From Oscillospiraceae bacterium (lineage in GTDB: Bacteria > Bacillota > Clostridia > Oscillospirales > Ruminococcaceae): a DNA stretch of 64,000 nt. Made by a program: the position numbers and the translations under genes. Under the pieces are notes generated by a model. The model had not been told where the DNA came from. It worked only from the letters and a program-made list of their open reading frames with translations, and did no database searches. Below are positions 7,117 through 14,741 of the stretch, piece after piece; the first letter of the stretch is position 1, and the number at the start of each line of letters is the position of its first letter. The DNA is taken from contig JAETSI010000002.1 of assembly GCA_021769725.1 (NCBI GenBank), positions 103,895 to 167,894 of the forward strand, written 5' to 3'.

Positions 7117-8484
7117 ATGTCAAAAATTTCTGATATGACCGAGGGCAAAGTTTCAAATCTTATACTTGCATTCTTTTTTCCCATGCTTGTTACAAATATG
7201 CTTCAGCAGCTTTATTCGATCGCTGATACGGCTATAGTTGGAAAAGGGTTGGGTGACGACGCACTTGCTGCTGTCGGTAATATGTCCTCGTTGACATTCC
7301 TGATAATAGGATTTTCACTGGGACTATCAAACGGTTTTTCCGTTCTCATTGCACAGAGCTTTGGTGCAAAGGACTACGCTAAAATGCGGCGTACCACCGC
7401 TGCTTCGATCAAGCTTGCTGCTGTAATAACGATCGTACTTACTGCCGTCAGTGTTTTGTTTCTGAAATCTGTGCTGAAAATTTTGCAGACGGACAGCACG
7501 ATTATGAAAGACAGCTTGATATATGGTTATATTATTTTCGGAGGTCTGGCAGCTGCTATCGCATATAATATGTGTTCCGGAATATTGCGTGCGCTCGGCG
7601 ACAGCCGCACACCGCTGACTGCTATAATTATTTCCACTGTTATCAATATTTTCCTGGACGCTTTCTTTATATTTGTTTTGAAAACAGGCGTTGAGGGAGC
7701 CGCCGCCGCAACGGTTTTTGCACAGATAATATCAGCTGCCGTTTGCTATTCAAAGCTTCGCAAACTGGATATTCTCCGTCTCAGCCGTGAGGATTTCTCG
7801 TCAGATGTACGTCTCAGCGCAGATCTTCTGAAAAACGGCATTCCTATGGCTCTTATGAATTCAATTACTGCTGTAGGATGCATGGTTATTCAGTATTTTG
7901 TCAACGGTCTTGGAGTTGCTTATACATCAGCATATTCCGCTTGCAGTAAATTTATCAATATGTTCATGCAGCCTGCCTGCACCGCAGGATTCACCATGTC
8001 ATCGTTTACAAGTCAGAATTACGGAGCACAAAAATACATGCGTATAAAAGAAGCTCTTCATGTCTGTCTGACTATTTCATTTATATCTTATCTGATATTC
8101 GGATCTGTTATGGTGTTCTTTCCAAGGCAGATTTCGGCTCTGATGCTCAACGGAAATGAGCAGATCGGTCTTGCAGCTCAATATTTGCCTATCAGCGGTG
8201 TTATGTTGATATTTGTAGATTTCCTCTTTGTTTTCAGAAGCGGAGTGCAGGGGATGAGTTATCCGCTTATTCCAATGTGTTCAGGAATACTTGAAATGGT
8301 ACTGAGAATAGGAGTTATTATTATATTTGTTCCGACGGTTGGCTTCACAGCAACCGCATGGGCTGAGGCAGCTGCATGGTTTGGAGCAGTTCTGCTCAAC
8401 GGTGTGGCATTCGCAGTCATTCTTCGTAATAAGACCGGAAGTGAGAAATTTTTGCGGGCAGGAAAAAAACTCAGGAGCGTATAA
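7117..8484 (+). CDS. MATE family efflux transporter
   Basis: A 455-aa multidrug and toxin extrusion family protein with 12 predicted membrane segments, exporting organic cations or drugs using Na+ or H+ gradients; the substrate cannot be read from sequence. Seen: the N-terminal LILAFFFPMLVTNMLQQLYSIADTAIVGKG and the repeat-half motif GIPMALMNSITAVG, both typical of the DinF/NorM group. The ribosome site is AGGGAGG. A terminator follows immediately. The divergent AraC regulator suggests induction by a compound it exports. Confidence 0.93.
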   Translation: MSKISDMTEGKVSNLILAFFFPMLVTNMLQQLYSIADTAIVGKGLGDDALAAVGNMSSLTFLIIGFSLGLSNGFSVLIAQSFGAKDYAKMRRTTAASIKLAAVITIVLTAVSVLFLKSVLKILQTDSTIMKDSLIYGYIIFGGLAAAIAYNMCSGILRALGDSRTPLTAIIISTVINIFLDAFFIFVLKTGVEGAAAATVFAQIISAAVCYSKLRKLDILRLSREDFSSDVRLSADLLKNGIPMALMNSITAVGCMVIQYFVNGLGVAYTSAYSACSKFINMFMQPACTAGFTMSSFTSQNYGAQKYMRIKEALHVCLTISFISYLIFGSVMVFFPRQISALMLNGNEQIGLAAQYLPISGVMLIFVDFLFVFRSGVQGMSYPLIPMCSGILEMVLRIGVIIIFVPTVGFTATAWAEAAAWFGAVLLNGVAFAVILRNKTGSEKFLRAGKKLRSV

Positions 8485-8513
8485 AAAAACCGCACATTTC
8501 TGTGCGGTTTTTT
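8485..8513 (+). terminator. MATE gene terminator
   Basis: Stem AAAAAACCGCACA/TGTGCGGTTTTTT with a TTTC loop and T tract directly after the stop codon. Confidence 0.9.
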
Positions 8514-8548
8514 ATAATAAAATCAATGATTCCCAAATTTAAACGGGA

Positions 8549-9205
8549 TTATTTTAGATAACTTGAAAATTCGTCCAATTCATCCAATGAAGCGGGGAAT
8601 ACCTTCCAGCCTTCGCCTTTCATTTTTATAAGTACGCATTCCATATAATATTTCGTTCCGCCGGTTTTGAATTTGATCTTGTATTCATAACCTTTCTGAA
8701 TTTTGACCTTTTCGTCTATACCTGCCATGGTACAAAGAAAATTGTAATATTTTTCAATATTCCTGCAATCCTTTGATTTGATTTTCTTGCCGGTTTTTAC
8801 GCCAAGAAAAGAAGGATTTCCCTTGATTTTGATTTCCCGGGAACTTTTTTGTATAGCACTCTTACAGGTATCGTACATATCGTCTCTGTCTTTTATAAGC
8901 TTTTCCGGAAAAGCCATTTCAACTGCATCGTCGATATTTTTTCCGCTTACGATTGCTTTTCCAAATTTTCTCGCCTGCATATATGATGGGGCAAGTGTGA
9001 TTAATGCAATTGCAAAGATCGCCACAAGCACAATTACGGTGATTATAGCAACCCTTGACGGTTTCTTTTTAGTTGGTACTACCGGCGGCAGCGTTTCAGG
9101 TGTTTGTCCGTACTGTCCATATTGTCCTTGCTGTCCGTATTGCCCATACTGTCCAGTAGTCTCTTCGGATGTACCCGAAGTGTTGTTGTCTCTGATATCG
9201 TCCAT
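8549..9205 (-). CDS. Membrane-anchored protein with QYGQ repeats, unknown function
   Basis: 218 aa; function not recognised. The start is ATG 9205 behind AAGGAGG; upstream in-frame residues are non-coding leader. The cytoplasmic N-terminus carries Gln-Tyr-Gly repeats (about residues 18-34), then a Pro/Lys segment and one membrane helix (VAIITVIVLVAIFAIALITL), followed by an extracytoplasmic domain of about 140 residues. The end of that domain (KGYEYKIKFK … GEGWKVFPASLDELDEF) matches the end of the neighbouring 236-aa protein, so the two are paralogues. They also share nearly identical promoters. Confidence 0.75.
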   Translation of the reverse strand: MDDIRDNNTSGTSEETTGQYGQYGQQGQYGQYGQTPETLPPVVPTKKKPSRVAIITVIVLVAIFAIALITLAPSYMQARKFGKAIVSGKNIDDAVEMAFPEKLIKDRDDMYDTCKSAIQKSSREIKIKGNPSFLGVKTGKKIKSKDCRNIEKYYNFLCTMAGIDEKVKIQKGYEYKIKFKTGGTKYYMECVLIKMKGEGWKVFPASLDELDEFSSYLK

Positions 9206-9255
9206 AAAAACCTCCTTAATATTTGCAGAAATCTGCAAATTGTATAATAATATAT

Positions 9256-9284
9256 AGTTTATCACATAATTGTCACAATGTCAA
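9256..9284 (-). promoter_or_regulatory. Promoter of the QYGQ-repeat membrane protein gene
   Basis: Minus strand TTGACA (9284-9279), 17 bases, TAAACT (9261-9256). The spacer TTGTGACAATTATGTGA is almost the same as that of the neighbouring paralogue's promoter at 10079-10107. Confidence 0.7.
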
Positions 9285-9295
9285 GGAAAAAACAA

Positions 9296-9323
9296 AAAAA
9301 ATCCGGAGTTTTTACACTCCGGA
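9296..9323 (-). terminator. Terminator of the zinc-ribbon membrane protein gene
   Basis: Stem ATCCGGAGT (9301-9309) with ACTCCGGAT (9315-9323). On the minus strand it is followed by a run of T. Confidence 0.85.
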
Positions 9324-9334
9324 TAAATTTTTTA

Positions 9335-10045
9335 TTAATCTAAATAGTCTTCAAGATCATCAAGATCATAATCGCCTCTGCTCTCCAGAGAATCAGCGCT
9401 TACCGGAATGACTTTCCAACCATCGCCTTTTACCTTCACAACGCAAATCCTATTCGTTCTGGTGTCCGTATCACCGTCTTCTTTAATCTTCATTTTAACC
9501 TTAAACTCATAACCCTTTTTTACTTCTATATCGTCATCAACATCATATTCTTGAGCCTGAAGCTTGAAGTAAAGTTTAGCTCCCTTAAGTGCTTTGCTTT
9601 TAAGCTTATTGCCTTTTTTCACGCTTTTGATTTTAGTTTTTATGTCTTCATCCTTCAGGTCTTCAATACTTTCTTCAAAAATGTCTTTATCATCGTCAAA
9701 GTCGTCGCTGTCCTTGTACTCCTTGTAAGCGTCGTCAAGCATTGTGATCTTTGTAGTCTTCTTGAATCCGCTCTTTTTTATTACATTTTTAGCATACTTG
9801 TTAGCCGCACCCTTTGCGCCCATATGACCGCCCAAGAAAACAATGACGAGAACGATAACGATAACAGCAATAACTGCTCCGATAATAGCGCTCTTATTCT
9901 TCTTTACGTGCTCCATAGCGTCGTTAAATCCGCCGTCAAGAGGATTGCCGGACTGTGCAGGCGCCTGCTGTGCTCCGGGACAAGCGGGATTCGGGCATGA
10001 ACCTCCGTCGGGATATTCTGTTCCACAGTGTTTGCAAAATGCCAT
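9335..10045 (-). CDS. Zinc-ribbon, single-pass membrane protein, unknown function
   Basis: 236 aa; function not recognised. The N-terminus is a zinc ribbon (CKHCGTEYPDGGSCPNPAC), then a Pro/Gln linker and a membrane helix (SAIIGAVIAVIVIVLVIVFLGG), then a highly charged extracytoplasmic domain rich in Asp and Lys. The end (KKGYEFKVKMKIK … GDGWKVIPVSADSLES) is homologous to the adjacent 218-aa protein. Cytosolic zinc ribbon plus external domain is a layout shared with several Firmicutes membrane proteins of unknown role. It ends in a good terminator. Confidence 0.78.
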   Translation of the reverse strand: MAFCKHCGTEYPDGGSCPNPACPGAQQAPAQSGNPLDGGFNDAMEHVKKNKSAIIGAVIAVIVIVLVIVFLGGHMGAKGAANKYAKNVIKKSGFKKTTKITMLDDAYKEYKDSDDFDDDKDIFEESIEDLKDEDIKTKIKSVKKGNKLKSKALKGAKLYFKLQAQEYDVDDDIEVKKGYEFKVKMKIKEDGDTDTRTNRICVVKVKGDGWKVIPVSADSLESRGDYDLDDLEDYLD

Positions 10046-10078
10046 AATAATTGACCTCCATATTTTTATTTCGTGATT

Positions 10079-10107
10079 ATTTTATCACAAAATTTTCACA
10101 ATGTCAA
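10079..10107 (-). promoter_or_regulatory. Promoter of the zinc-ribbon membrane protein gene
   Basis: Minus strand TTGACA (10107-10102), 17 bases (TTGTGAAAATTTTGTGA), TAAAAT (10084-10079). Nearly the same sequence, including the spacer, precedes the paralogue at 9256-9284. Confidence 0.75.
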
Positions 10108-10326
10108 TATGCTGCAGCCACATTTCCCGATATTCAGGGGATTTTCAGCAGTTTGCATAAAATAGAGATTTTTATCTGCGTTAATTAGCGAAAATGACAT
10201 TTGCAATAGAGGCGATTATAATACAGGCTGACTATACATATTTCCAACCTGAACGGAAATAATATAACGTGTTCACACAATAGTGATTTTACAGCTATTA
10301 CATTTTCAAAGAAAGGTGATCTTGCA

Positions 10327-10443
10327 ATGTGCAGTGATGATACAAAGATTTATGTTCCCGCAGAGCCTGTTCCGGTGAGCATACCGGAAAACGAAACTGA
10401 GGACGTCAGGATCTTTTCCGGCAGATTGTCCCCAGAAGGCTGA
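10327..10443 (+). CDS. Possible 38-aa small protein
   Basis: A short acidic reading frame (MCSDDTKIYVPAEPVPVS…) with AAAGGTGA 8 bases before its ATG. It has no recognised domain. The last 38 bases overlap the end of the metal permease gene on the other strand. Peptide composition (Pro, Glu, Val) looks more protein-like than random, but nothing else supports it. It could be a remnant of a longer gene. Confidence 0.35.
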   Translation: MCSDDTKIYVPAEPVPVSIPENETEDVRIFSGRLSPEG

Positions 10444-11239
10444 AAAACAGGAAAAAGAATACGTTTACAATTACTATGCTTGCTCCGGGAGCTGTATTAA
10501 GCAGCAGCGACATGAACATTCCTATAAGAAAGCTGACAACAGAGACAGTTCCCGCCGTAAGCACGACTCCACGGAAGCTGCGGCATATACGCATCGCCGT
10601 CAGTGTGGGGATAACTATAAGGCTTGAAATAAGCAGCGCTCCCATCATCATCATGCCCAGCACCACGGTCACGGCGGTGAGGACGGCAAATATCATATTG
10701 TATACTCCTGCATTTACGCCCGTAGCACGTGCAAAGCTTTCGTCAAAGGTTACTGAAAATATTCTGTTATACAGGAAGATAAAGGCGGCTATCACTATTG
10801 CAGAAAGAACCACGCTGAGAATAACGTCGCTTTTGCTCATAGCGAGAATACTGCCGAACATATAATGGCTGACATCGTTTGTTATGCCTGCTTTTGAGGA
10901 CACGAGAATACCTATTGACAGCGCAGTTGTAGAAAACAGTGCAATGGCGGAATCTCCGCTGATTTTGCTGTTTTCACTGAGCCGGAGCAGTATAAATGCT
11001 GCGATTACTACTACCGGGAGCGCAACTTTCAATGGTGCAAGATTCATTACAGCAGCTACTGAAAGAGCGCCGTAGCCTATGTGGGACAGTCCGTCACCGA
11101 TCATTGAATACCTTTTCAGAACAAGGGTGACGCCCAGCAGTGATGAACATATAGTTACTGCCAGTCCTCCGATAAGAGCCGGAAGAAGGATTGCTCTGAA
11201 AAATTCTGGTGTAAACATTAATCTGATATTTTCCGTCAT
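10406..11239 (-). CDS. Metal ABC transporter permease (ZnuB/MntB type)
   Basis: A 277-aa integral membrane subunit of a zinc/manganese ABC-3 family importer with about 8 helices. Seen: GGLAVTICSSLLGVTLVLKRYSMIGDGLSHIGYGAL near the N-terminus, where the GDGLSH motif is diagnostic of ABC-3 permeases, and RATGVN, the coupling helix region that meets the ATPase. It is the last gene of a four-gene operon and starts 3 bases after the ATPase stop. Confidence 0.93.
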   Translation of the reverse strand: MTENIRLMFTPEFFRAILLPALIGGLAVTICSSLLGVTLVLKRYSMIGDGLSHIGYGALSVAAVMNLAPLKVALPVVVIAAFILLRLSENSKISGDSAIALFSTTALSIGILVSSKAGITNDVSHYMFGSILAMSKSDVILSVVLSAIVIAAFIFLYNRIFSVTFDESFARATGVNAGVYNMIFAVLTAVTVVLGMMMMGALLISSLIVIPTLTAMRICRSFRGVVLTAGTVSVVSFLIGMFMSLLLNTAPGASIVIVNVFFFLFFSLLGTICRKRS

Positions 11240-11242
11240 GGT

Positions 11243-11947
11243 TTAATCTCCTAAAAATCTGCTGCTTATGTGGGAATTTGCGTATTCTTCCGGAGTACCG
11301 AAAAAGCTGTGATCCCGGCTGCAAAGACAGAGAATTCTGTTGGCGCACTCCAGTGATCTCACTACATCGTGAGATACCATTATAATAGTCATGCCGTCGT
11401 TTTTATTAAGATCGCCAATAAGCTGATACATTTCCGATGTGGCAGTGGGGTCAAGTCCGGTAACAGGTTCGTCCAGGAGCAGAAGCTTCTTTGCGGCACA
11501 CATTGCTCTTGCCAGGAACATCCGCTGTTGCTGACCTCCTGAAAGTTCACGGCAGCTTCGGTCTGCAAGGTCTGCTACGCCGAGACGTTTCATGGCATTA
11601 CGGGCTGTTTCTTTTTCTTTTGAAGAATAAAACGGACGCAGTCCTCTTCTGCCAAGGCAACCTGAAATCACTACTTCTCCAACTGTTGCCGGAAATCCTG
11701 CCGCCAGGTTTGTATGCTGCGGAAGATAGCCTATATCAGCTGTTTTAAGTCCATTTCCCAGAATTATTCTTCCGCTGTCCGGAGCTTTTATTCCCAGCAG
11801 ACATTTCACAAGCGTGCTTTTGCCTGAACCGTTTTCGCCGAGTATACAAAGGTAGTCTCCCTCGTTAAGAGAAAAACTCAGTCCTCTGAGTACATCAGAT
11901 CCGTCGTAACTGGCATTTAATTTGCTGCATTCAAGTATTTTTTTCAC
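11243..11947 (-). CDS. Metal ABC transporter ATP-binding protein (ZnuC/MntA type)
   Basis: A 234-aa ATPase subunit. Seen: Walker A GENGSGKST (residues 36-44), Q-loop region GYLPQHTN, ABC signature LSGGQQQR, Walker B LLLLDEPVTGLD and the switch His in VSHDV. Its start overlaps the end of the binding-protein gene by 4 bases (ATGA), indicating translational coupling. Confidence 0.95.
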   Translation of the reverse strand: MKKILECSKLNASYDGSDVLRGLSFSLNEGDYLCILGENGSGKSTLVKCLLGIKAPDSGRIILGNGLKTADIGYLPQHTNLAAGFPATVGEVVISGCLGRRGLRPFYSSKEKETARNAMKRLGVADLADRSCRELSGGQQQRMFLARAMCAAKKLLLLDEPVTGLDPTATSEMYQLIGDLNKNDGMTIIMVSHDVVRSLECANRILCLCSRDHSFFGTPEEYANSHISSRFLGD

Positions 11948-12930
11948 GAAAGAGCCTCCTTTAGATTTTTCAGATTTTCATACATAAGATCAATATAAGT
12001 CACGCCGCTGCTGAAATCATCTTTAGAAACATTGTGACAGGAATTAAGCGGAAGCATTTTTGCTCCTGTTGCGTCACAAAGTTTTTCCGCAAGTTTTCTG
12101 GTTGAAAATTCAAGATAAAATACCGTATCGGCGTTATGTTCCAGTATTTCGTCGATAAGGAACGCCATAGTATACACCGACGGCTCGGATTCAGAGCTGC
12201 ATCCGCTGAATGCCGCAAAATATTCAAGATCGTATTCATGTGCAAGATAGCGGAAAGGAAATCTGTCTCCGACAATTATTACTTTTTCACCGGTATTTTC
12301 TGTGATTTTACGGAAATCGCTGTCAAGCTGCTCCAGACGTTTGATGTATTCTTCAGCATTGCTGCGGTAGAATTCAGAATTTTCGATGTATTTTTCACAA
12401 AAAGCGTCCTCGATAGCTTGAACGCATTTTACGGCGTTTTCGGGGGATGTCCAGATATGACCGTCGGCATTATTTTCATTTACTTTACTGTCATGTTCAT
12501 GCTCGTCTTCACTGTGGTGGTGGTGATGGTCGTGACCGTCGGGGGAAGCTCCCGCAACTGCCTCTTCTTCAAGAAGTTCCGCATAGTCGAAAAGACGTAT
12601 TACGGTCATTGAATCGTTGTCAACAGCCTCAAGAACGCTGTCCACCCAGACTTCGTCCTCGCCGCCTATACAGATGAAAACGTCGCAGTTCTGTATCTCC
12701 GCTATATCCCGTGGAGTCGGCTCATATGAGTGAGCCTCAGCGCCGGTGTTTAGAAGCATAGTGATATCGGCTGTATCTCCTGCAACAGCTCTTGCAAAAT
12801 CATACGGCGGAAAACATGTGGTGACAACGGTAATCTTTCCATCGTTTTTTTTCTGTCCGTAAGCGCAGCCTGAAAGAAGTCCGGTCGTCAGAACGGCAGT
12901 CATTACAAGGAAACATATTATACGTCTCAT
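11944..12930 (-). CDS. Zinc/manganese-binding lipoprotein (ZnuA-like)
   Basis: A 328-aa cluster A-I substrate-binding protein. It has an N-terminal lipoprotein signal (TGLLSGC, Cys about residue 22). A His/Asp/Glu-rich loop (GHDHHHHHSEDEHEHD) in mid-sequence is typical of zinc-specific members and argues for zinc over manganese. The metal ligands are expected in the GAEAHSYEPTP motif, a later His (DGHIWTSPENA) and a C-terminal acid. It overlaps the Fur-family gene by 4 bases. Confidence 0.93.
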   Translation of the reverse strand: MRRIICFLVMTAVLTTGLLSGCAYGQKKNDGKITVVTTCFPPYDFARAVAGDTADITMLLNTGAEAHSYEPTPRDIAEIQNCDVFICIGGEDEVWVDSVLEAVDNDSMTVIRLFDYAELLEEEAVAGASPDGHDHHHHHSEDEHEHDSKVNENNADGHIWTSPENAVKCVQAIEDAFCEKYIENSEFYRSNAEEYIKRLEQLDSDFRKITENTGEKVIIVGDRFPFRYLAHEYDLEYFAAFSGCSSESEPSVYTMAFLIDEILEHNADTVFYLEFSTRKLAEKLCDATGAKMLPLNSCHNVSKDDFSSGVTYIDLMYENLKNLKEALS

Positions 12931-13346
12931 TCGGCATCACCTCGGCAGTCGGAACATACGCCGTAGAATACTGTCATTGAAGTATCCACGGAAAATCCGT
13001 GATGTTCCAGAATATGGCGGCTCACATCTGAAAGATGTGCGCAGTCTGTGTGGATCAGTTTGCCGCAGCTCTTGCATTTCAGGTGAAAATGCTGATGACA
13101 TCCGCCTGCGCTGTCAACATACTGATAGCAGGCGCCTGTTTTGCCGTCAATTGTATACCGGCGGACAATGCCCTGTTCCACCAGCCGGTCAAGCTGGCGA
13201 TAAATAGTTGCTGTTCCTACCGGTGTACCCTCAGCTGCCAGATATGCGCTTATTCCGTTAACGTTGGTGTGCTCGTCCTTATTTGAAATCAGGTAGGACA
13301 GAAGCTTTTCTTTTTGTCTTGTATTATATCCTGAATCTTTTTTCAT
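12927..13346 (-). CDS. Fur family metal-dependent repressor, probably Zur
   Basis: 139 aa. The N-terminal winged helix includes GTATIYRQLDRLVEQGIV. The dimerisation and metal domain has HQHFHLKCKSCGKLIHTDC and a second CSDC near the end, giving the two CxxC pairs of the structural zinc site. As first gene of a zinc-type uptake operon it most likely senses zinc; iron or manganese cannot be excluded from sequence. A Fur-box-like site sits on its own transcription start, so autoregulation is likely. Confidence 0.92.
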   Translation of the reverse strand: MKKDSGYNTRQKEKLLSYLISNKDEHTNVNGISAYLAAEGTPVGTATIYRQLDRLVEQGIVRRYTIDGKTGACYQYVDSAGGCHQHFHLKCKSCGKLIHTDCAHLSDVSRHILEHHGFSVDTSMTVFYGVCSDCRGDAE

Positions 13347-13362
13347 ACTTTTCTCCGAATTT

Positions 13363-13412
13363 GAAATTGATTTTCATTTTCATATTGTATCACAGTTTTT
13401 ATCAATTGTCAA
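13363..13412 (-). promoter_or_regulatory. Promoter and Fur/Zur-type operator of the metal uptake operon
   Basis: Minus strand TTGACA (13412-13407), 17 bases, TACAAT (13389-13384). Immediately downstream, covering the expected start of transcription, 13363-13381 reads GAAATTGATTTTCATTTTC, matching 14 of 19 positions of the classical Fur-box inverted repeat by my count. Confidence 0.7.
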
Positions 13413-13429
13413 GTGCTGAGTGCAATTAT

Positions 13430-13457
13430 TACAAAAACAATCAGGCAAGATGCCTGA
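13430..13457 (-). terminator. Terminator of the diguanylate cyclase/binding-protein operon
   Basis: 7-bp stem TCAGGCA/TGCCTGA with a 3-base loop. On the minus strand it is followed by TTGTTTTTGT. Confidence 0.8.
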
Positions 13458-13475
13458 CTGTTCTATGTGATAATT

Positions 13476-14741
13476 TTATTCTTTTGCTTCGCTGAGTATT
13501 TCACCGAATCGTATGTAAAGTTCTTCCGCCTTGTCGGATGCACTTGACTTTCCATAATAAACTGCATTGCAGCCATCCCGGAATTCGTCAATAAGGTCAT
13601 CATTCTCAAAATATGGACTGATTATTGACAGCATATCGGTATATTCCTGCATTTTAAGAAAAGCGGTATACTGCATTCCGTTCAGCATATCGTTGCTTTC
13701 AAGAAAGTTCTGTGCCGAATCGCTGAGAGGAATTCCCTTTTCAATCCCCTGAAGTTCTGCCATTTCAGGAGAGTTCAGCAGAAAATCAAGAAGCATGGCA
13801 GATTCCTCTGGATAGCTTGTATTTTTGCTTATTGCATACATTGTAGCTGGCTTTGCATACCATCCGCTGCCGGAGACTGTATCTTCCGTGTGCGGATAAT
13901 CGGCTGCAATTATCTCAAATCCATTTTCGACAGCGCCGTCACAGTATGCTGAAGCATCACTGAGCCATGCCATAGTTCCGGCATATTTTCCGGAAGCAAC
14001 TTCCAGACGGTCGTAATACTCCACTTGCGGAATAACTTTTTCATCCACAAGTCTTTTATAGAAGTTCAGCATGAGCTCTATATCGTCCGGAGTGAATGAT
14101 AGCTCACCATTCATTGTCATAAATTGTTTTCCCGTGACCTGTTCTGCATAACTGGTAATAAAGAACCATGATGATTTTGATGTCATAGACATAGGATAGC
14201 AATCGCTGTTCATGACCTTTGCCGCCCGGAAAAGATCTTCCCAGGTCTCCGGCACTGACAGTCCGTATTTAGTGTAGATAGTTTTATTGATGTACATTGT
14301 CTGAGTATTCAGAGCAATTGGCACGGCGTTGAGCTTTCCGTTCTGCTGTCCGTAGGAAAGTTCGTCAATGCTGAAATTTGTAAGATCTACATAGTCATCC
14401 AAACTTTTGAGATCGTAATAACCGCTGCCGTCTGGAGAATGTTCCTGAAGCCATGAATAATTGATCTGCATAACATCTGCTTCGGTGCCGGAGACCATTT
14501 TTATATCGTATCTTGACTTGTATCCCGACCATTCAGAATAGCTGCAATTGACCTTTATATCGGGATGAAGTTCTTCAAATTTGTCAATGGCCTCAAGAGT
14601 GTATTCATTGCGTACGTCGTTTCCCCACCAGGAGAGTGAGATCTCCGTCTGCTCTTTTTTATTGTAGGTGATGTGGTGATTGCCGCAGCCTGTGACAAGA
14701 GTAAGGGTTACAGCAGGTATCAATAATAGTTTCCGTTTCAT
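13476..14741 (-). CDS. Extracellular solute-binding lipoprotein, family 1 (sugar type)
   Basis: A 421-aa ABC-type sugar-binding protein. The start is ATG 14741 behind GGAGGAG, overlapping the previous stop by 4 bases (ATGA). The lipobox (LVTGC) places the mature Cys near residue 19. The family 1 pattern is clear: ISLSWWGNDVRNEYTLEAIDKFEELHPDIKVN at the N-terminus, then MQINYSWL and YADRL-like segments, with a WYAKPATMYAISKNT stretch near residue 290. No permease or ATPase genes are nearby. Translational coupling to a membrane diguanylate cyclase suggests a role as its ligand-sensing partner, which is inference. Confidence 0.9.
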   Translation of the reverse strand: MKRKLLLIPAVTLTLVTGCGNHHITYNKKEQTEISLSWWGNDVRNEYTLEAIDKFEELHPDIKVNCSYSEWSGYKSRYDIKMVSGTEADVMQINYSWLQEHSPDGSGYYDLKSLDDYVDLTNFSIDELSYGQQNGKLNAVPIALNTQTMYINKTIYTKYGLSVPETWEDLFRAAKVMNSDCYPMSMTSKSSWFFITSYAEQVTGKQFMTMNGELSFTPDDIELMLNFYKRLVDEKVIPQVEYYDRLEVASGKYAGTMAWLSDASAYCDGAVENGFEIIAADYPHTEDTVSGSGWYAKPATMYAISKNTSYPEESAMLLDFLLNSPEMAELQGIEKGIPLSDSAQNFLESNDMLNGMQYTAFLKMQEYTDMLSIISPYFENDDLIDEFRDGCNAVYYGKSSASDKAEELYIRFGEILSEAKE

